A stretch of DNA of 44,481 bases from an uncultured Robiginitomaculum sp. (GTDB lineage Bacteria; Pseudomonadota; Alphaproteobacteria; Caulobacterales; Maricaulaceae), in the NCBI GenBank assembly GCA_938010385.1, contig CALLVD010000053.1, forward strand, positions 1 to 44,481, given 5' to 3'. This document shows positions 1 through 8,092 of this stretch, in pieces. The notes below the pieces were generated by a model. It had not been told where the DNA came from. It saw only the letters and a list, made by a program, of their open reading frames with translations, and made no database searches. The translations under genes and the position numbers were made by a program. Each line of letters opens with the position of its first letter. Position 1 is the first letter of the stretch.

Positions 1-641
1 CCGCCCTCATAGACCAGCCATGTTAACGGCTCTCGCAAATTATCCGGGCGATGCCGCTCTTCATTCCATCCCATTTGGCGATAAACAGTTTTCAGCGTGT
101 CCGGCTTTATATGCCGCTGTTTTTTTGAAAACCGTTTTCGCGGCGCATAGGCGAGCACGTCGTAATCATAAAGGTCCAGCAGGCGATCCGTCAGACGATG
201 TTCAAACCGACTGTATTCATGAATGTCGAGATCAACTGCGCCGGCCAAAGCGGCTTGCCATGCCTGCGGATCATGAATTGTCTTTGGGTCATCAAGGATC
301 GCATTGACCTGCGCCATGACATCATCAGACGTAAAGCCGGGGTCCGCGGGAAGCGAGGTCTCGGGTATATCGCGCGCAGCAGGCTGAACAATCTCGGGCG
401 TTTGGACAGCGGCGGGTTTGGGCTCGGTTACAGTTTCGGGCGCGACATCTATATCGGCCGGATTATAATCCTGATAGGCAGCATACTGTTTCGCCAGCTC
501 CAGCGCCTCCCTCAGCGCCATAAACCCTTCCGGATCATCCTGCGGCCGCGTCACTTTCAGCTTTGCCGCATAGGCACGCTTTATCGCTTTCAAATCAGAT
601 GTCGGGCCGTCCAGTCCGAGGGTTTTCCAGGGCGATGACAA
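1..641 (-). CDS. J-domain-like co-chaperone of HscC, partial (3' end off window)
   Basis: The reading frame runs off the left edge. It starts at a TTG (641-639) two bases after the hscC stop; I find no ATG or GTG in frame nearby, so translation is probably coupled to hscC. The N-terminus (about residues 1-45) reads SSPWKTLGLDGPTSDLKAIK, then AYAAKLK and RPQDDPEGFMALREALE. This is the helix II/III pattern of a divergent J domain in which the usual HPD tripeptide is replaced by an R-P-x-D-D-P motif, as in a family of proteobacterial J-like proteins. A proline/acid-rich linker follows, then a region of unknown fold. E. coli hscC also lies near non-canonical J proteins (DjlB, DjlC), which supports a partner role. 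The assignment as co-chaperone is inference from the motif and position. Confidence 0.72.
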   Translation of the reverse strand, partial: MSSPWKTLGLDGPTSDLKAIKRAYAAKLKVTRPQDDPEGFMALREALELAKQYAAYQDYNPADIDVAPETVTEPKPAAVQTPEIVQPAARDIPETSLPADPGFTSDDVMAQVNAILDDPKTIHDPQAWQAALAGAVDLDIHEYSRFEHRLTDRLLDLYDYDVLAYAPRKRFSKKQRHIKPDTLKTVYRQMGWNEERHRPDNLREPLTWLVYEG

Positions 642-643
642 AC

Positions 644-2356
644 CTAGAACACGTCCATGTTTTCAATTTCGGTCAGAAATTGTGAAAACTGTTCGCGGGC
701 CATTTTGATATCCGTATCATTTTGCCCGTCGAGTATGGCTTGAAATTGGGCCAAGCCTTGGCCGATTTGTTGCCGTAAATCTCCGAGGCTGTTCTCATAG
801 GCGCGCTCGAAACGCGAAATCAGCGCCGTATTTTCTGCCGCGTCGCGCGGATGAATTTTCAGCTTTTCGAGCTCTTTGAAACGGCGAACAATTTCCTCTT
901 TGGGAATAGAGCCGGGATTGCCTTCGATAACAAGAGTCTTGCTCTTATTATCCGACAGCGTCGTTACGATAACTTCCAAAATCCCTGAGACATCATAGGT
1001 GAAACGAATATCAAAGCTCTCATGGCCTTGGGGGTTATGGGGGACAGCAACGTAGAAAGAGCCCAGCTTAACATTATTGGCGACCATCGGGCTCTCGCCC
1101 TGATAGACGACAATGTCGACGCCTTTTTGGCCTTTGCGGATAGTAGAGTTCGTGGCGACCCGGGACACCGGAATGACCGTATTGCGTTCAATAATCGGCT
1201 GGAAATGCCCGGTTTCATAGACGCCGGGGCGCGGCTCTACAGTAATTTCCGTGCCCAATGTGAACGGAGCAACATCGGTCATGACGATGTCTTCCAAGGC
1301 TTCGTGGCGGTCCAAGAGGCCGCACTGCACAGCTGCGCCGAGCGCAATGACGTGGTCGGGGTCAAGGCTGTGTTCCGGGAACAGTTTTAAAAGCCGCGTT
1401 ATCATAGCCCGGATAACCGGCATGCGGGTTGCTCCGCCGACCATGACAACACGATCAATATCGTCAGCGCGAAGGTCAGCGTCCATAATGGCGCGCTGTA
1501 TGGGACGGCGCATACGCTTAATCAGGCTCTCGCTCAGCGTCTCAAACTTTTCGCGCGAAATGGTCAGCGTTTTTTCTTCGGGCTTCTTGGCTGATCGGTC
1601 GATAAATTTGACGCTCGCTTCATGCTTGCTCGACAGTTGAATTTTGGCTTTATCGGCCAAATCGCGCAGCAAGCCTTTGACGCCGGGTTTCAGCTCGTCC
1701 GGCTTTTTATCCAGCTGCTCGCAGAAATGCCCGACAATGGCGTCCGTGAAATCTTCCCCGCCTAAAAACGCGTCTCCGGCGGAAGAGCGCACTTCCATCA
1801 CGCCTTCAAAAATTTCCAAAATTGAGACATCGAACGTGCCGCCGCCCAGATCGATGACCAGAAATGTGTTCTCGTCCTCTTTGGAATTGAGGCCATAAGC
1901 CAGCGCGGCTGCTGTCGGCTCATTGATCAGGCGCTCTACGGTCAAGCCGGCCATTTTACCGGCGGCGTAAGTGGCCTTGCGCTGCACGTCATTAAAGTAG
2001 GCGGGAACAGAGATAATTGCGCGGTCCACAGGCTCGCCCAAATGGCGCTCGGCGTCTTCTTTAAGGCTTCGCAAAATCAGGGCGGACATGTCCTCGGCGC
2101 GGTAGGTTTTTTTGCCCATCTTCACTTCGCGGTTCGCGCCCATGTAGCGTTTGAACCGGGCAAAGGTTTTATCCGGGTGGCTGACCAGACGGTTCTTTGC
2201 CGCCGATCCGACAATGATGTCGCCTTTATCCGACAGGCCGACCGCCGACGGGGTCAGAGCCTCGCCCAGCGCATTTAAAATAAGCTGCGGCCCGTCCGCC
2301 GTGAACACTGAAACCAGTGAATTCGTCGTGCCTAAATCAATACCCACCAATGCCAT
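644..2356 (-). CDS. hscC: Hsp70-family chaperone HscC
   Basis: This is a cytosolic ATP-dependent Hsp70 of 570 residues. The start at 2356 gives MALVGIDLGTTNSLVSVF, with an AAAGG ribosome site just upstream; a longer frame to 2494 adds an unlikely extension. The ATPase domain shows IDLGTTNS (about 6-13), LINEPTAAALAYGL (about 142-155), DLGGGTFDVS (about 167) and VMVGGATRMP (about 300). A substrate-binding domain follows, with IIERNTVIPVSR and the motif KIHPRDAAENTALI. It is shorter than DnaK (about 635), lacks the acidic C-terminal tail of DnaK, and matches the remembered E. coli HscC pattern (SHPDKT, FKR.MG, LKIYPRD) better than DnaK or HscA. The J-like gene begins two bases after its stop. 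It is divergent from ettA. Confidence 0.88.
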   Translation of the reverse strand: MALVGIDLGTTNSLVSVFTADGPQLILNALGEALTPSAVGLSDKGDIIVGSAAKNRLVSHPDKTFARFKRYMGANREVKMGKKTYRAEDMSALILRSLKEDAERHLGEPVDRAIISVPAYFNDVQRKATYAAGKMAGLTVERLINEPTAAALAYGLNSKEDENTFLVIDLGGGTFDVSILEIFEGVMEVRSSAGDAFLGGEDFTDAIVGHFCEQLDKKPDELKPGVKGLLRDLADKAKIQLSSKHEASVKFIDRSAKKPEEKTLTISREKFETLSESLIKRMRRPIQRAIMDADLRADDIDRVVMVGGATRMPVIRAMITRLLKLFPEHSLDPDHVIALGAAVQCGLLDRHEALEDIVMTDVAPFTLGTEITVEPRPGVYETGHFQPIIERNTVIPVSRVATNSTIRKGQKGVDIVVYQGESPMVANNVKLGSFYVAVPHNPQGHESFDIRFTYDVSGILEVIVTTLSDNKSKTLVIEGNPGSIPKEEIVRRFKELEKLKIHPRDAAENTALISRFERAYENSLGDLRQQIGQGLAQFQAILDGQNDTDIKMAREQFSQFLTEIENMDVF

Positions 2357-2380
2357 AAATCTGCCTTTCAACTGCTGCCA

Positions 2381-2408
2381 CGATAGCGTGTGTGTTTCGG
2401 ATTTCAAG
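2381..2408 (-). promoter_or_regulatory. possible heat-shock (RpoH-type) promoter of hscC
   Basis: On the minus strand upstream of hscC, CTTGAAA is followed after about 17-18 bases from CTTG by GCTATCG, about 25 bases before the start codon. The alphaproteobacterial RpoH consensus as I know it is CTTG-N17/18-CYTATNT, so there are two mismatches in the -10 part. It fits a chaperone operon but is only a pattern match. Confidence 0.3.
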
Positions 2409-2432
2409 CGAAAGCGGGGTGCATAATGCGAG

Positions 2433-2461
2433 CGTAAGCGGGCGTATACGCTTTGCTTACG
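2433..2461. repeat. nested inverted repeat between hscC and ettA
   Basis: The arms CGTAAGC (2433-2439) and GCTTACG (2455-2461) enclose the perfect 10-base palindrome GCGTATACGC (2442-2451). It sits in the divergent hscC/ettA promoter region, about 75 bases upstream of the hscC start. It could be an operator for a dimeric regulator or simply a hairpin in an mRNA leader. The sequence does not distinguish these. Confidence 0.4.
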
Positions 2462-2592
2462 GGATGAAATTCGGCAGCGTCCGGGTGAAATCATTATGTG
2501 ATGGCCGGGCGGGCGCGCTTGCCCCTTGCATTCATCGGCGCATCATAGCATATCGCGGGCAATCAGTTTTTCCGCAAAATGCAGGAGCCGTT

Positions 2593-4254
2593 ATGGCGCG
2601 CCAATTTATCTATCATATGCAGGGCCTATCAAAAAAGTTCGGCAATAAAACCATTCTCGACAATATCCATTTGTCGTTCTATCCGGACGCGAAAATCGGC
2701 GTTGTCGGTGTGAACGGCTCGGGTAAGTCGACCCTGCTTAAAATTATGGCGGGCGTAGACAGTGACGTCACCGGCGAGCATTGGGCGGCCGAAGGCACCA
2801 AGGTCGGCTATCTGCCGCAAGAGCCAAAGCTGGACACGTCCAAAGACGTATGGGGCAATGTGATTGTCGGCTGTGAAGATAAGCAGATTTTTGACGCCTA
2901 TAATGCCGTCGCGACCAAGATGGCCGAAGAATATACAGACGAGCTGATGGAAGAAATGACCGCGCTGCAAGAGCAGGTCGACGCGCGCGATGCGTGGGAT
3001 ATTGACAGCAAAATTGAAATGGCGATGGGCGCGCTGCGCTGTCCGCCCAAAGATTGGCCTGTCGATAATCTGTCCGGCGGTGAGGCGCGCCGCGTTGCGA
3101 TTTGCCAGCTGCTGCTGTCAAAGCCTGACCTGCTGTTGATGGATGAGCCGACCAACCATTTGGACGCGGAGACTGTGGCTTGGCTGGAAAATTACCTGAA
3201 GAAATTTACCGGCGCGATTATCCTGATTACCCATGACCGCTACTTCCTCGATAATCTGACCGATTGGACGCTTGAGCTAGACCGTGGGCGGGGCCTGCCG
3301 CATGAGGGGAATTACTCCTCTTGGCTGGCCGCAAAATCCAAACGTATGATCCAAGAGGGCCGCGAAGGCGATGCCAAAGAGCGGGCGCTGAAACGCGAAT
3401 TGGAATGGATTCAATCCTCGCCCAAAGCCCGTCAGAGCAAATCCAAAGCGCGGATTAAATCCTATAACGAAATGCGTGACGAGGCCGAGCGTGAACAGGT
3501 CGGCGTAGCGGAAATCCGCATTCCTGTCGCAGAGCGTCTGGGTAATGTCGTGGTTGAGGTGAAGAACGTCACCAAATCTTTCGGCGATAAAATGCTGATA
3601 AAGGATTTGACCTTCAACCTGCCGCCCGGCGGTATTGTTGGCGTCATCGGCCCGAACGGCGCGGGTAAAACGACGCTGTTTAAAATGATCACCGGCGAAG
3701 AGCAGCCGGACGAAGGCTCTTTCCGAGTCGGCGAAACGGTCAAGCTCGGCTATGTCAATCAGAGCCGTGACGTGCTCGACCCGAGTAAGAATGTCTGGGA
3801 AGCGATCTCTGACGGCCTTGACGTGATTTCTATGGGCCCGCGCGGCGATGTTCCGTCGCGCGCCTATGTCGGGGCGTTTAATTTTAAAGGCACGGACCAG
3901 CAAAAGATTGTCGGCAATTTGTCAGGCGGGGAGCGTAATCGCGTCCATTTGGCCAAAATGTTGACCAAGCCGGCCAACCTGCTGCTGCTCGATGAACCGA
4001 CCAATGATTTGGACCGCGAAACCCTGTCCGCGCTTGAAGTCGCGCTGGAAAAATTTGCCGGCTGCGCCGTGATTATTTCCCATGATCGCTTCTTCCTCGA
4101 CCGGATTGCCACGCATATCCTGGCCTATGAAGGTGACAGCCATGTCGAATGGTTTGAAGGTAACTTCGCCGATTATATTGAGGACAAAAAGCGCCGCCTC
4201 GGCCCCGATGCCGATATTCCGCGCAAGCTGAAATTCATGAAGTTTGAACGGTAA
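2593..4254 (+). CDS. ettA: energy-dependent translational throttle protein EttA (ABC-F ATPase)
   Basis: This is a soluble ABC-F protein that binds the ribosomal E site and couples translation to the ATP/ADP ratio. At 553 residues it is very close to E. coli EttA (555). I chose the ATG at 2593 because GCAGGAG lies 6-11 bases upstream and the protein then begins MARQFIYHMQGLSKKF. Two ABC cassettes are present: Walker A GVNGSGKST and GPNGAGKTT, signatures LSGGEARRVA and LSGGERNRVH, and Walker B LLLMDEPTNHLD and LLLLDEPTNDLD. The EttA-type linker reads ELEWIQSSPKARQSKSKARI, and the HEGNYSSWLA segment after the first cassette is typical of this subfamily. No membrane segments are present. A terminator follows directly, so the gene is probably monocistronic. 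Confidence 0.95.
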   Translation: MARQFIYHMQGLSKKFGNKTILDNIHLSFYPDAKIGVVGVNGSGKSTLLKIMAGVDSDVTGEHWAAEGTKVGYLPQEPKLDTSKDVWGNVIVGCEDKQIFDAYNAVATKMAEEYTDELMEEMTALQEQVDARDAWDIDSKIEMAMGALRCPPKDWPVDNLSGGEARRVAICQLLLSKPDLLLMDEPTNHLDAETVAWLENYLKKFTGAIILITHDRYFLDNLTDWTLELDRGRGLPHEGNYSSWLAAKSKRMIQEGREGDAKERALKRELEWIQSSPKARQSKSKARIKSYNEMRDEAEREQVGVAEIRIPVAERLGNVVVEVKNVTKSFGDKMLIKDLTFNLPPGGIVGVIGPNGAGKTTLFKMITGEEQPDEGSFRVGETVKLGYVNQSRDVLDPSKNVWEAISDGLDVISMGPRGDVPSRAYVGAFNFKGTDQQKIVGNLSGGERNRVHLAKMLTKPANLLLLDEPTNDLDRETLSALEVALEKFAGCAVIISHDRFFLDRIATHILAYEGDSHVEWFEGNFADYIEDKKRRLGPDADIPRKLKFMKFER

Positions 4255-4282
4255 ATTTGCGGCGAAGCCGCTTCGGACAGTT

Positions 4283-4316
4283 AAAAAAAGCCTCGCAATA
4301 TGCGGGGCTTTTTTAT
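4283..4316. terminator. bidirectional rho-independent terminator, ettA / speH
   Basis: A run of A is followed by GCCTCGC, the loop AATAT, then GCGGGGC and six T, with one G-T pair. The A-run/T-run symmetry lets it end transcripts from both sides. Its right side overlaps the TAA stop codon of the minus-strand SAM decarboxylase gene (4313-4315). Confidence 0.85.
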
Positions 4317-4726
4317 GTCTCCAAAATACCGCGCCGTATTTCCTGCACGTCTATCCGCTCCGGCGAAAATCCGGCCGTAAGTACCGGCACCGCCAAATGC
4401 GGGTCGCAGTCTCCGCACATGAAAATGTCGATAGCAGTGTAGTCGCGCTCCGGCCATGTATGGATGGAGATATGCGATTCAGCCAGCAGGACGACGCCCG
4501 ACACGCCGCCAAAGGGGGAGAAGTGATGCATATGGCTGTGCAATATGGTTGCGCCGGACGCGCTCGCGGCCTCGCGCAAAACGGCGTCAACACGGGCGCT
4601 GTCGGTCAGGCCGGACCCTCCCCAAATTTCGACCAATAAATGATAGCCGGCAAAGGTTTGCCCGTCCTTTGTGATAAAATAATCGACAAGCGGGTCAGCC
4701 GGTTTTGGCGGCGCGTTGTCAGTCAA
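4313..4726 (-). CDS. speH: S-adenosylmethionine decarboxylase proenzyme (prokaryotic class)
   Basis: This makes decarboxylated SAM, the aminopropyl donor for spermidine synthesis. The self-processing site is AES-H within VVLLAESHISIHTWPE: cleavage between E and S would turn the serine into the pyruvoyl cofactor. The downstream motif DIFMCGDC carries the conserved cysteine seen in this family. No ATG lies at the expected N-terminus. A TTG at 4726 gives MTDNAPPKPADPLVDYF and 137 residues, and it overlaps the end of the GNAT gene by 8 bases, with TGGAG about 12 bases upstream. The frame stays open to an ATG at 4786, which would give a 68-base overlap and an atypical extension. Coupling to the acetyltransferase upstream is suggested. 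The enzyme class is firm; the exact start is not. Confidence 0.88.
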   Translation of the reverse strand: MTDNAPPKPADPLVDYFITKDGQTFAGYHLLVEIWGGSGLTDSARVDAVLREAASASGATILHSHMHHFSPFGGVSGVVLLAESHISIHTWPERDYTAIDIFMCGDCDPHLAVPVLTAGFSPERIDVQEIRRGILET

Positions 4727-5576
4727 AACGATAGCTCCACCAAATCTCGTCCACGCCGGCAGAGAAATAATCGCCGAGGCTGCCAATGTCTTTAAATCCG
4801 GCGGATTTTAACTCTGCTTCGTGCTTGGCCGAAACCACATCGGGCAGGGTGACGAACAAAGTCCTGCCCTCATAGCTGTCGACCTCTTCAATCAATTGCG
4901 CCAAGGTTTTAGTCTCAAACCGGCTCGGCGTGACGCCGTCTTCAACGGGCAGCATTTCCCATTCGGCGATATAGCTTGATTCGGATTCTTCAACCTCTTC
5001 AACGCCGATAAATCGGGCGGTGGCATCTTCCGGAATGGGGCTCTGTGCTTCGGAGCGCTCTGTCACGGGCAGGCTGTAGACATAGCGCGAATCGCCGGGG
5101 GCGTAGAAATCTTCCACCCATAAATCCCGGCGGGCCTGCAATTTCTGCTCATAAAAATTACGCGCCGGCAGATAGATGTCTTCGCCTGTGTCTTCATCCT
5201 TGTAATCCGATGTCGCAATGAACAGGCGTTCTATGCCTTGGGCTTCCAAAACATTGCGCAGCTCTAACATCATCCAATACCCATTGCCGTTGCCGCGAAA
5301 AAAGGAATGGATATAGGTAAAGGACAGCCATGCCGTATTATTGGTGTGAGTATCGACGCGAAAGCCGGTCATGCCCATCATGCGGCCTTCAAATTCCATG
5401 ACATATTTGTCTGCAAGGCTTTCGCGAAAGACGAGCTCTGCTTCTTCGCCGTCATCTTCGTCATGGTCGTATATAATCTCAAGCACCGCCGGCACGTCGG
5501 CGTCGGTCATCGGGCGAAAGACGCGGTTTGGACCGTTGCCGCCGCTCAGTCCTAATCGTGATAGAATTCCCGCCAT
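4719..5576 (-). CDS. GNAT-family N-acetyltransferase linked to polyamine gene
   Basis: A cytosolic protein of 285 residues that starts at an ATG behind AGGAG. The N-terminal part (about 15-165) has a GNAT layout: FRPMTDADVPAVLEII at the first strand/helix, GMTGFRVDTHTNNTAWLSFT for the central strands, and IHSFFRGNGNGYWMMLELRN in place of the R/Q-x-x-G-x-G/A acetyl-CoA loop. The C-terminal part (about 220-285) ends LKSAGFKDIGSLGDYF then GVDEIWWSYRF, which again resembles the last strands of a GNAT fold, so a degenerate second half is possible. It is followed without a gap by SAM decarboxylase, which suggests a polyamine or related amine substrate. That substrate is inference; no residue seen fixes it. 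Confidence 0.75.
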   Translation of the reverse strand: MAGILSRLGLSGGNGPNRVFRPMTDADVPAVLEIIYDHDEDDGEEAELVFRESLADKYVMEFEGRMMGMTGFRVDTHTNNTAWLSFTYIHSFFRGNGNGYWMMLELRNVLEAQGIERLFIATSDYKDEDTGEDIYLPARNFYEQKLQARRDLWVEDFYAPGDSRYVYSLPVTERSEAQSPIPEDATARFIGVEEVEESESSYIAEWEMLPVEDGVTPSRFETKTLAQLIEEVDSYEGRTLFVTLPDVVSAKHEAELKSAGFKDIGSLGDYFSAGVDEIWWSYRFD

Positions 5577-5719
5577 GACATCTCCTTTATCGCGGCATAA
5601 GCGATTTGTCGCACGCGTTCAAGCGCGCTTACAAAGGCTCAATTTTGCCGGCAAAGATTGTGCTTGAAAGACGCGCCCCCCCGTCTATGCTCAAATTAAA
5701 TCAACAGGGAGGATACATA

Positions 5720-6319
5720 GTGATCCGTATTTCGCACATTTTCGCCGCAGTGGTCTCCGCTGCCTTACTTGCCGGCTGCAGCGCTGCAGCGCCAAAGGGG
5801 CCTGACTTGGGCTCTGTGCTTGACCGCACGGTTATGGCCCTCGAATTTGCCGAGCAAGAATTTGAAAAGCCTGAGGCGCAGACGGAAGCCGAAATGAAGG
5901 TCAACGAATTTACAGGTCTTATGCACCAGGCCATGAACCTCGATCCGCGTTTTTATGAAAAGCCAATCGGCGTTAAACTTCGTGAAGACGCAGCCTTTGT
6001 CGGGTATTCTGATTTGAACGGAAACAATGTTCAGGACGCCGGCGATACAGATATCTTTACCGTTGAACTGGACGCCGAGCGTAACCGCATTATTGCGACA
6101 GACATCGCTTCAGGCGAAGGCACATTCCGCGTGTCGGGCACAGGCTTGCTCGCAGGCTACATTGCCGGCCGTCTGCTCAGCCGTCAGCGCGGCGCGGGCG
6201 TCAAGCCGGGGGCCTTTGCAAATCGCAATGTGAAATCATCTGCCGATTATCGCAAGTCACGCCCTGCGCCGCGCGCGCGCTCAAGCACGCGCTCCGGTTC
6301 TGCCCGTTCAGGCAAATAA
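5720..6319 (+). CDS. predicted lipoprotein with an EF-hand-like loop
   Basis: The start is the GTG at 5720, with CAGGGAGGA 7-15 bases before it. The 199-residue product begins MIRISHIFAAVVSAALLAGC, a lipoprotein signal peptide with lipobox LAGC. The mature part contains a D-x-N-x-N-x-V-x-D-x-x-D stretch (about residues 98-109), matching an EF-hand or dockerin calcium loop, and ends in an Arg/Ser-rich low-complexity tail. I do not recognise a family. It lies between the minus-strand speH/GNAT pair and the plus-strand spermidine-synthase-like gene and has its own terminator, so it is probably a single-gene unit. The export signal is clear; calcium binding is inference. Confidence 0.72.
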   Translation: MIRISHIFAAVVSAALLAGCSAAAPKGPDLGSVLDRTVMALEFAEQEFEKPEAQTEAEMKVNEFTGLMHQAMNLDPRFYEKPIGVKLREDAAFVGYSDLNGNNVQDAGDTDIFTVELDAERNRIIATDIASGEGTFRVSGTGLLAGYIAGRLLSRQRGAGVKPGAFANRNVKSSADYRKSRPAPRARSSTRSGSARSGK

Positions 6320-6337
6320 GCTGTCACACATTGTTAT

Positions 6338-6368
6338 AAAAAGACCGGCCTGCTTGCCGGTCTTTTTT
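6338..6368 (+). terminator. rho-independent terminator after the lipoprotein gene
   Basis: AAAAAGACCGGC, a short loop, then GCCGGTC and a T run. The stem is perfect and the T run lies on the plus strand; the A run on the other side may also let it work in reverse. It lies 18 bases after the stop codon. Confidence 0.88.
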
Positions 6369-6415
6369 ATATCCGGCGCTTTGATTGGCGCACTGAAAAA
6401 TTAAAAAGATAAACC

Positions 6416-8032
6416 ATGACCGCAGAAACACCCGCCGCAGATTTCCAAGAAGAAGCTGACGATTTTTCAGGCATTTCCGATCACGGCAAAGCCATATTGC
6501 TGGCGTCTATTCTGATTGTTGCGCTTTGCGGTATTGTCTATGAGCTGATTATCGGCGCAGTTTCGAGCTATCTGCTCGGCAATTCAATTTATCAATTTTC
6601 CATCACCATCGGATTTTTCATGTTTGCCATGGGGATTGGCTCGTATCTGTCACAATTTATCCGAAACAATCTGATCGAAAAGTTTGTTATCATTGAGATT
6701 ATCTTGGCGATTGTCGGCGGGATTTGCTCTATCACGCTGTTTCTGACGTTCCCGTTTTCGCCTTATATGTATCGCACAGTGATGATGGCTTTCATCATCA
6801 CAATCGGAACTTTGGTCGGGCTGGAAATTCCTATCCTGACGCGCATCATGGCGCAGGCGGAAGGGACGCGTAAGTCCATCGCAAAGGTGTTATCCTTTGA
6901 CTATATCGGCGCCCTTATCGGCTCTGTGGCATTCCCGCTTATGCTGCTGCCAAGCCTTGGGCTCGTGCGCGCCTCATTTGCGATTGGCTTGATAAATATC
7001 TTCGTCGCGCTGCTGACAATTATATTTATGCGCAATTATCTGAGATTTCCGAAAATCATGATGGCGACGGTTTTGTTTATCGCGGTCAGTCTGACCGGTC
7101 TCATCCTGCTTGGGTCGCGCATCAGCGCGGCGGCGCAGCAGCATCTGTATTTTGATCAGGTGATTTGGAAAAAAGATTCGCCTTATCAATCCCTGACCAT
7201 GACGCAAAGTTATGGCAACAACGATTTGCGCCTGTTCATTGACGGGCATTTGCAATTTTCTGAATCCGACGAGCATCGCTATCACGAAATGCTGGTCCAT
7301 ACGGCCTTGGCCCCGAGCGGACCGCGCGAGAACGTCTTGGTTCTGGGCGGAGGCGACGGTCTTGCCGTGCGTGAGATATCAAAATATACTGATGTCATGC
7401 GCATAGACTTGGTGGATTTGGACCCGGAGATGACCAAGCTCGGCTCCGAATTTCCGCCTCTGGTAAAGCTGAATCGAGACGCATTGGCAGACAGCCGGTT
7501 GACCGTTTACAATATGGATGCGTTCAACTTTATTAAAGACGCTGATTTAAAATATGATCGCGTTATCATTGATATGCCGGACCCGCATAATGAAGCGATT
7601 TCAAAGCTTTATTCCGTCGAATTTTACGCCATGATTGCGCGCAAAATGACCGATGAGGGCATCGTCATTTCTCAATCGTCTTCGCCTTATTTTGCCCGCA
7701 ATGCATTTTGGTGTGTCGGCAATACGCTCGCAGAAATTTTTCCTGAAACCCGCGCGTCTCAAGTCACCACGCCATCCTTTGGCGTTTGGGGGTTTCAAAC
7801 CGCAAGTAAGCGCGCGGGCCGGCTGGATGCTGATTATAATTTTGACGGCGTTAAAACCCGGTTCTGGACGCCCGAAGTCGCGAAGGCGGCTAACGTGTTC
7901 GGTAAAGACATTTCTAAACCCGTGCCCGGCAGCAAAGGCGATCCGGTCAACACAATCTTTGACCCGATTATCTATCATCTCTACCTGAAAGACGTGACCA
8001 CATCCGCCATTAAACGCTCGCCTGAGAGCTGA
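6416..8032 (+). CDS. membrane-anchored spermidine synthase-like aminopropyltransferase
   Basis: A protein of 538 residues with two parts. Residues about 25-240 hold roughly seven hydrophobic helices, starting LLASILIVALCGIVYELIIG. The C-terminal domain is a class I methyltransferase-like polyamine synthase: the nucleotide-binding loop VLVLGGGDG (307-315), the acidic strand end IDLVDLDPEM, and the catalytic-type motif DMPDPHN (from 386) followed by KLYS, as in the D-x-x-D-P...LY pattern of spermidine synthases. The substrate-pocket motif LFIDGHLQFSESDEHRYHE also fits. It would transfer the aminopropyl group made available by the nearby SAM decarboxylase, at the inner membrane. Soluble SpeE is about 290 residues, so the extra length is the membrane half. 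Whether putrescine is the acceptor is inferred. Confidence 0.87.
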   Translation: MTAETPAADFQEEADDFSGISDHGKAILLASILIVALCGIVYELIIGAVSSYLLGNSIYQFSITIGFFMFAMGIGSYLSQFIRNNLIEKFVIIEIILAIVGGICSITLFLTFPFSPYMYRTVMMAFIITIGTLVGLEIPILTRIMAQAEGTRKSIAKVLSFDYIGALIGSVAFPLMLLPSLGLVRASFAIGLINIFVALLTIIFMRNYLRFPKIMMATVLFIAVSLTGLILLGSRISAAAQQHLYFDQVIWKKDSPYQSLTMTQSYGNNDLRLFIDGHLQFSESDEHRYHEMLVHTALAPSGPRENVLVLGGGDGLAVREISKYTDVMRIDLVDLDPEMTKLGSEFPPLVKLNRDALADSRLTVYNMDAFNFIKDADLKYDRVIIDMPDPHNEAISKLYSVEFYAMIARKMTDEGIVISQSSSPYFARNAFWCVGNTLAEIFPETRASQVTTPSFGVWGFQTASKRAGRLDADYNFDGVKTRFWTPEVAKAANVFGKDISKPVPGSKGDPVNTIFDPIIYHLYLKDVTTSAIKRSPES

Positions 8033-8092
8033 GCCTTTACAAGAGCGCATTTGATTATCGACCCGGCGTGAAAGCCGCGCTATGTCATCATC

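Noticed and set aside
3277-3903. Minus-strand frame of 208 codons inside ettA
   Set aside because: ettA is unmistakable on the plus strand with all ABC motifs; the reverse frame has no family features.
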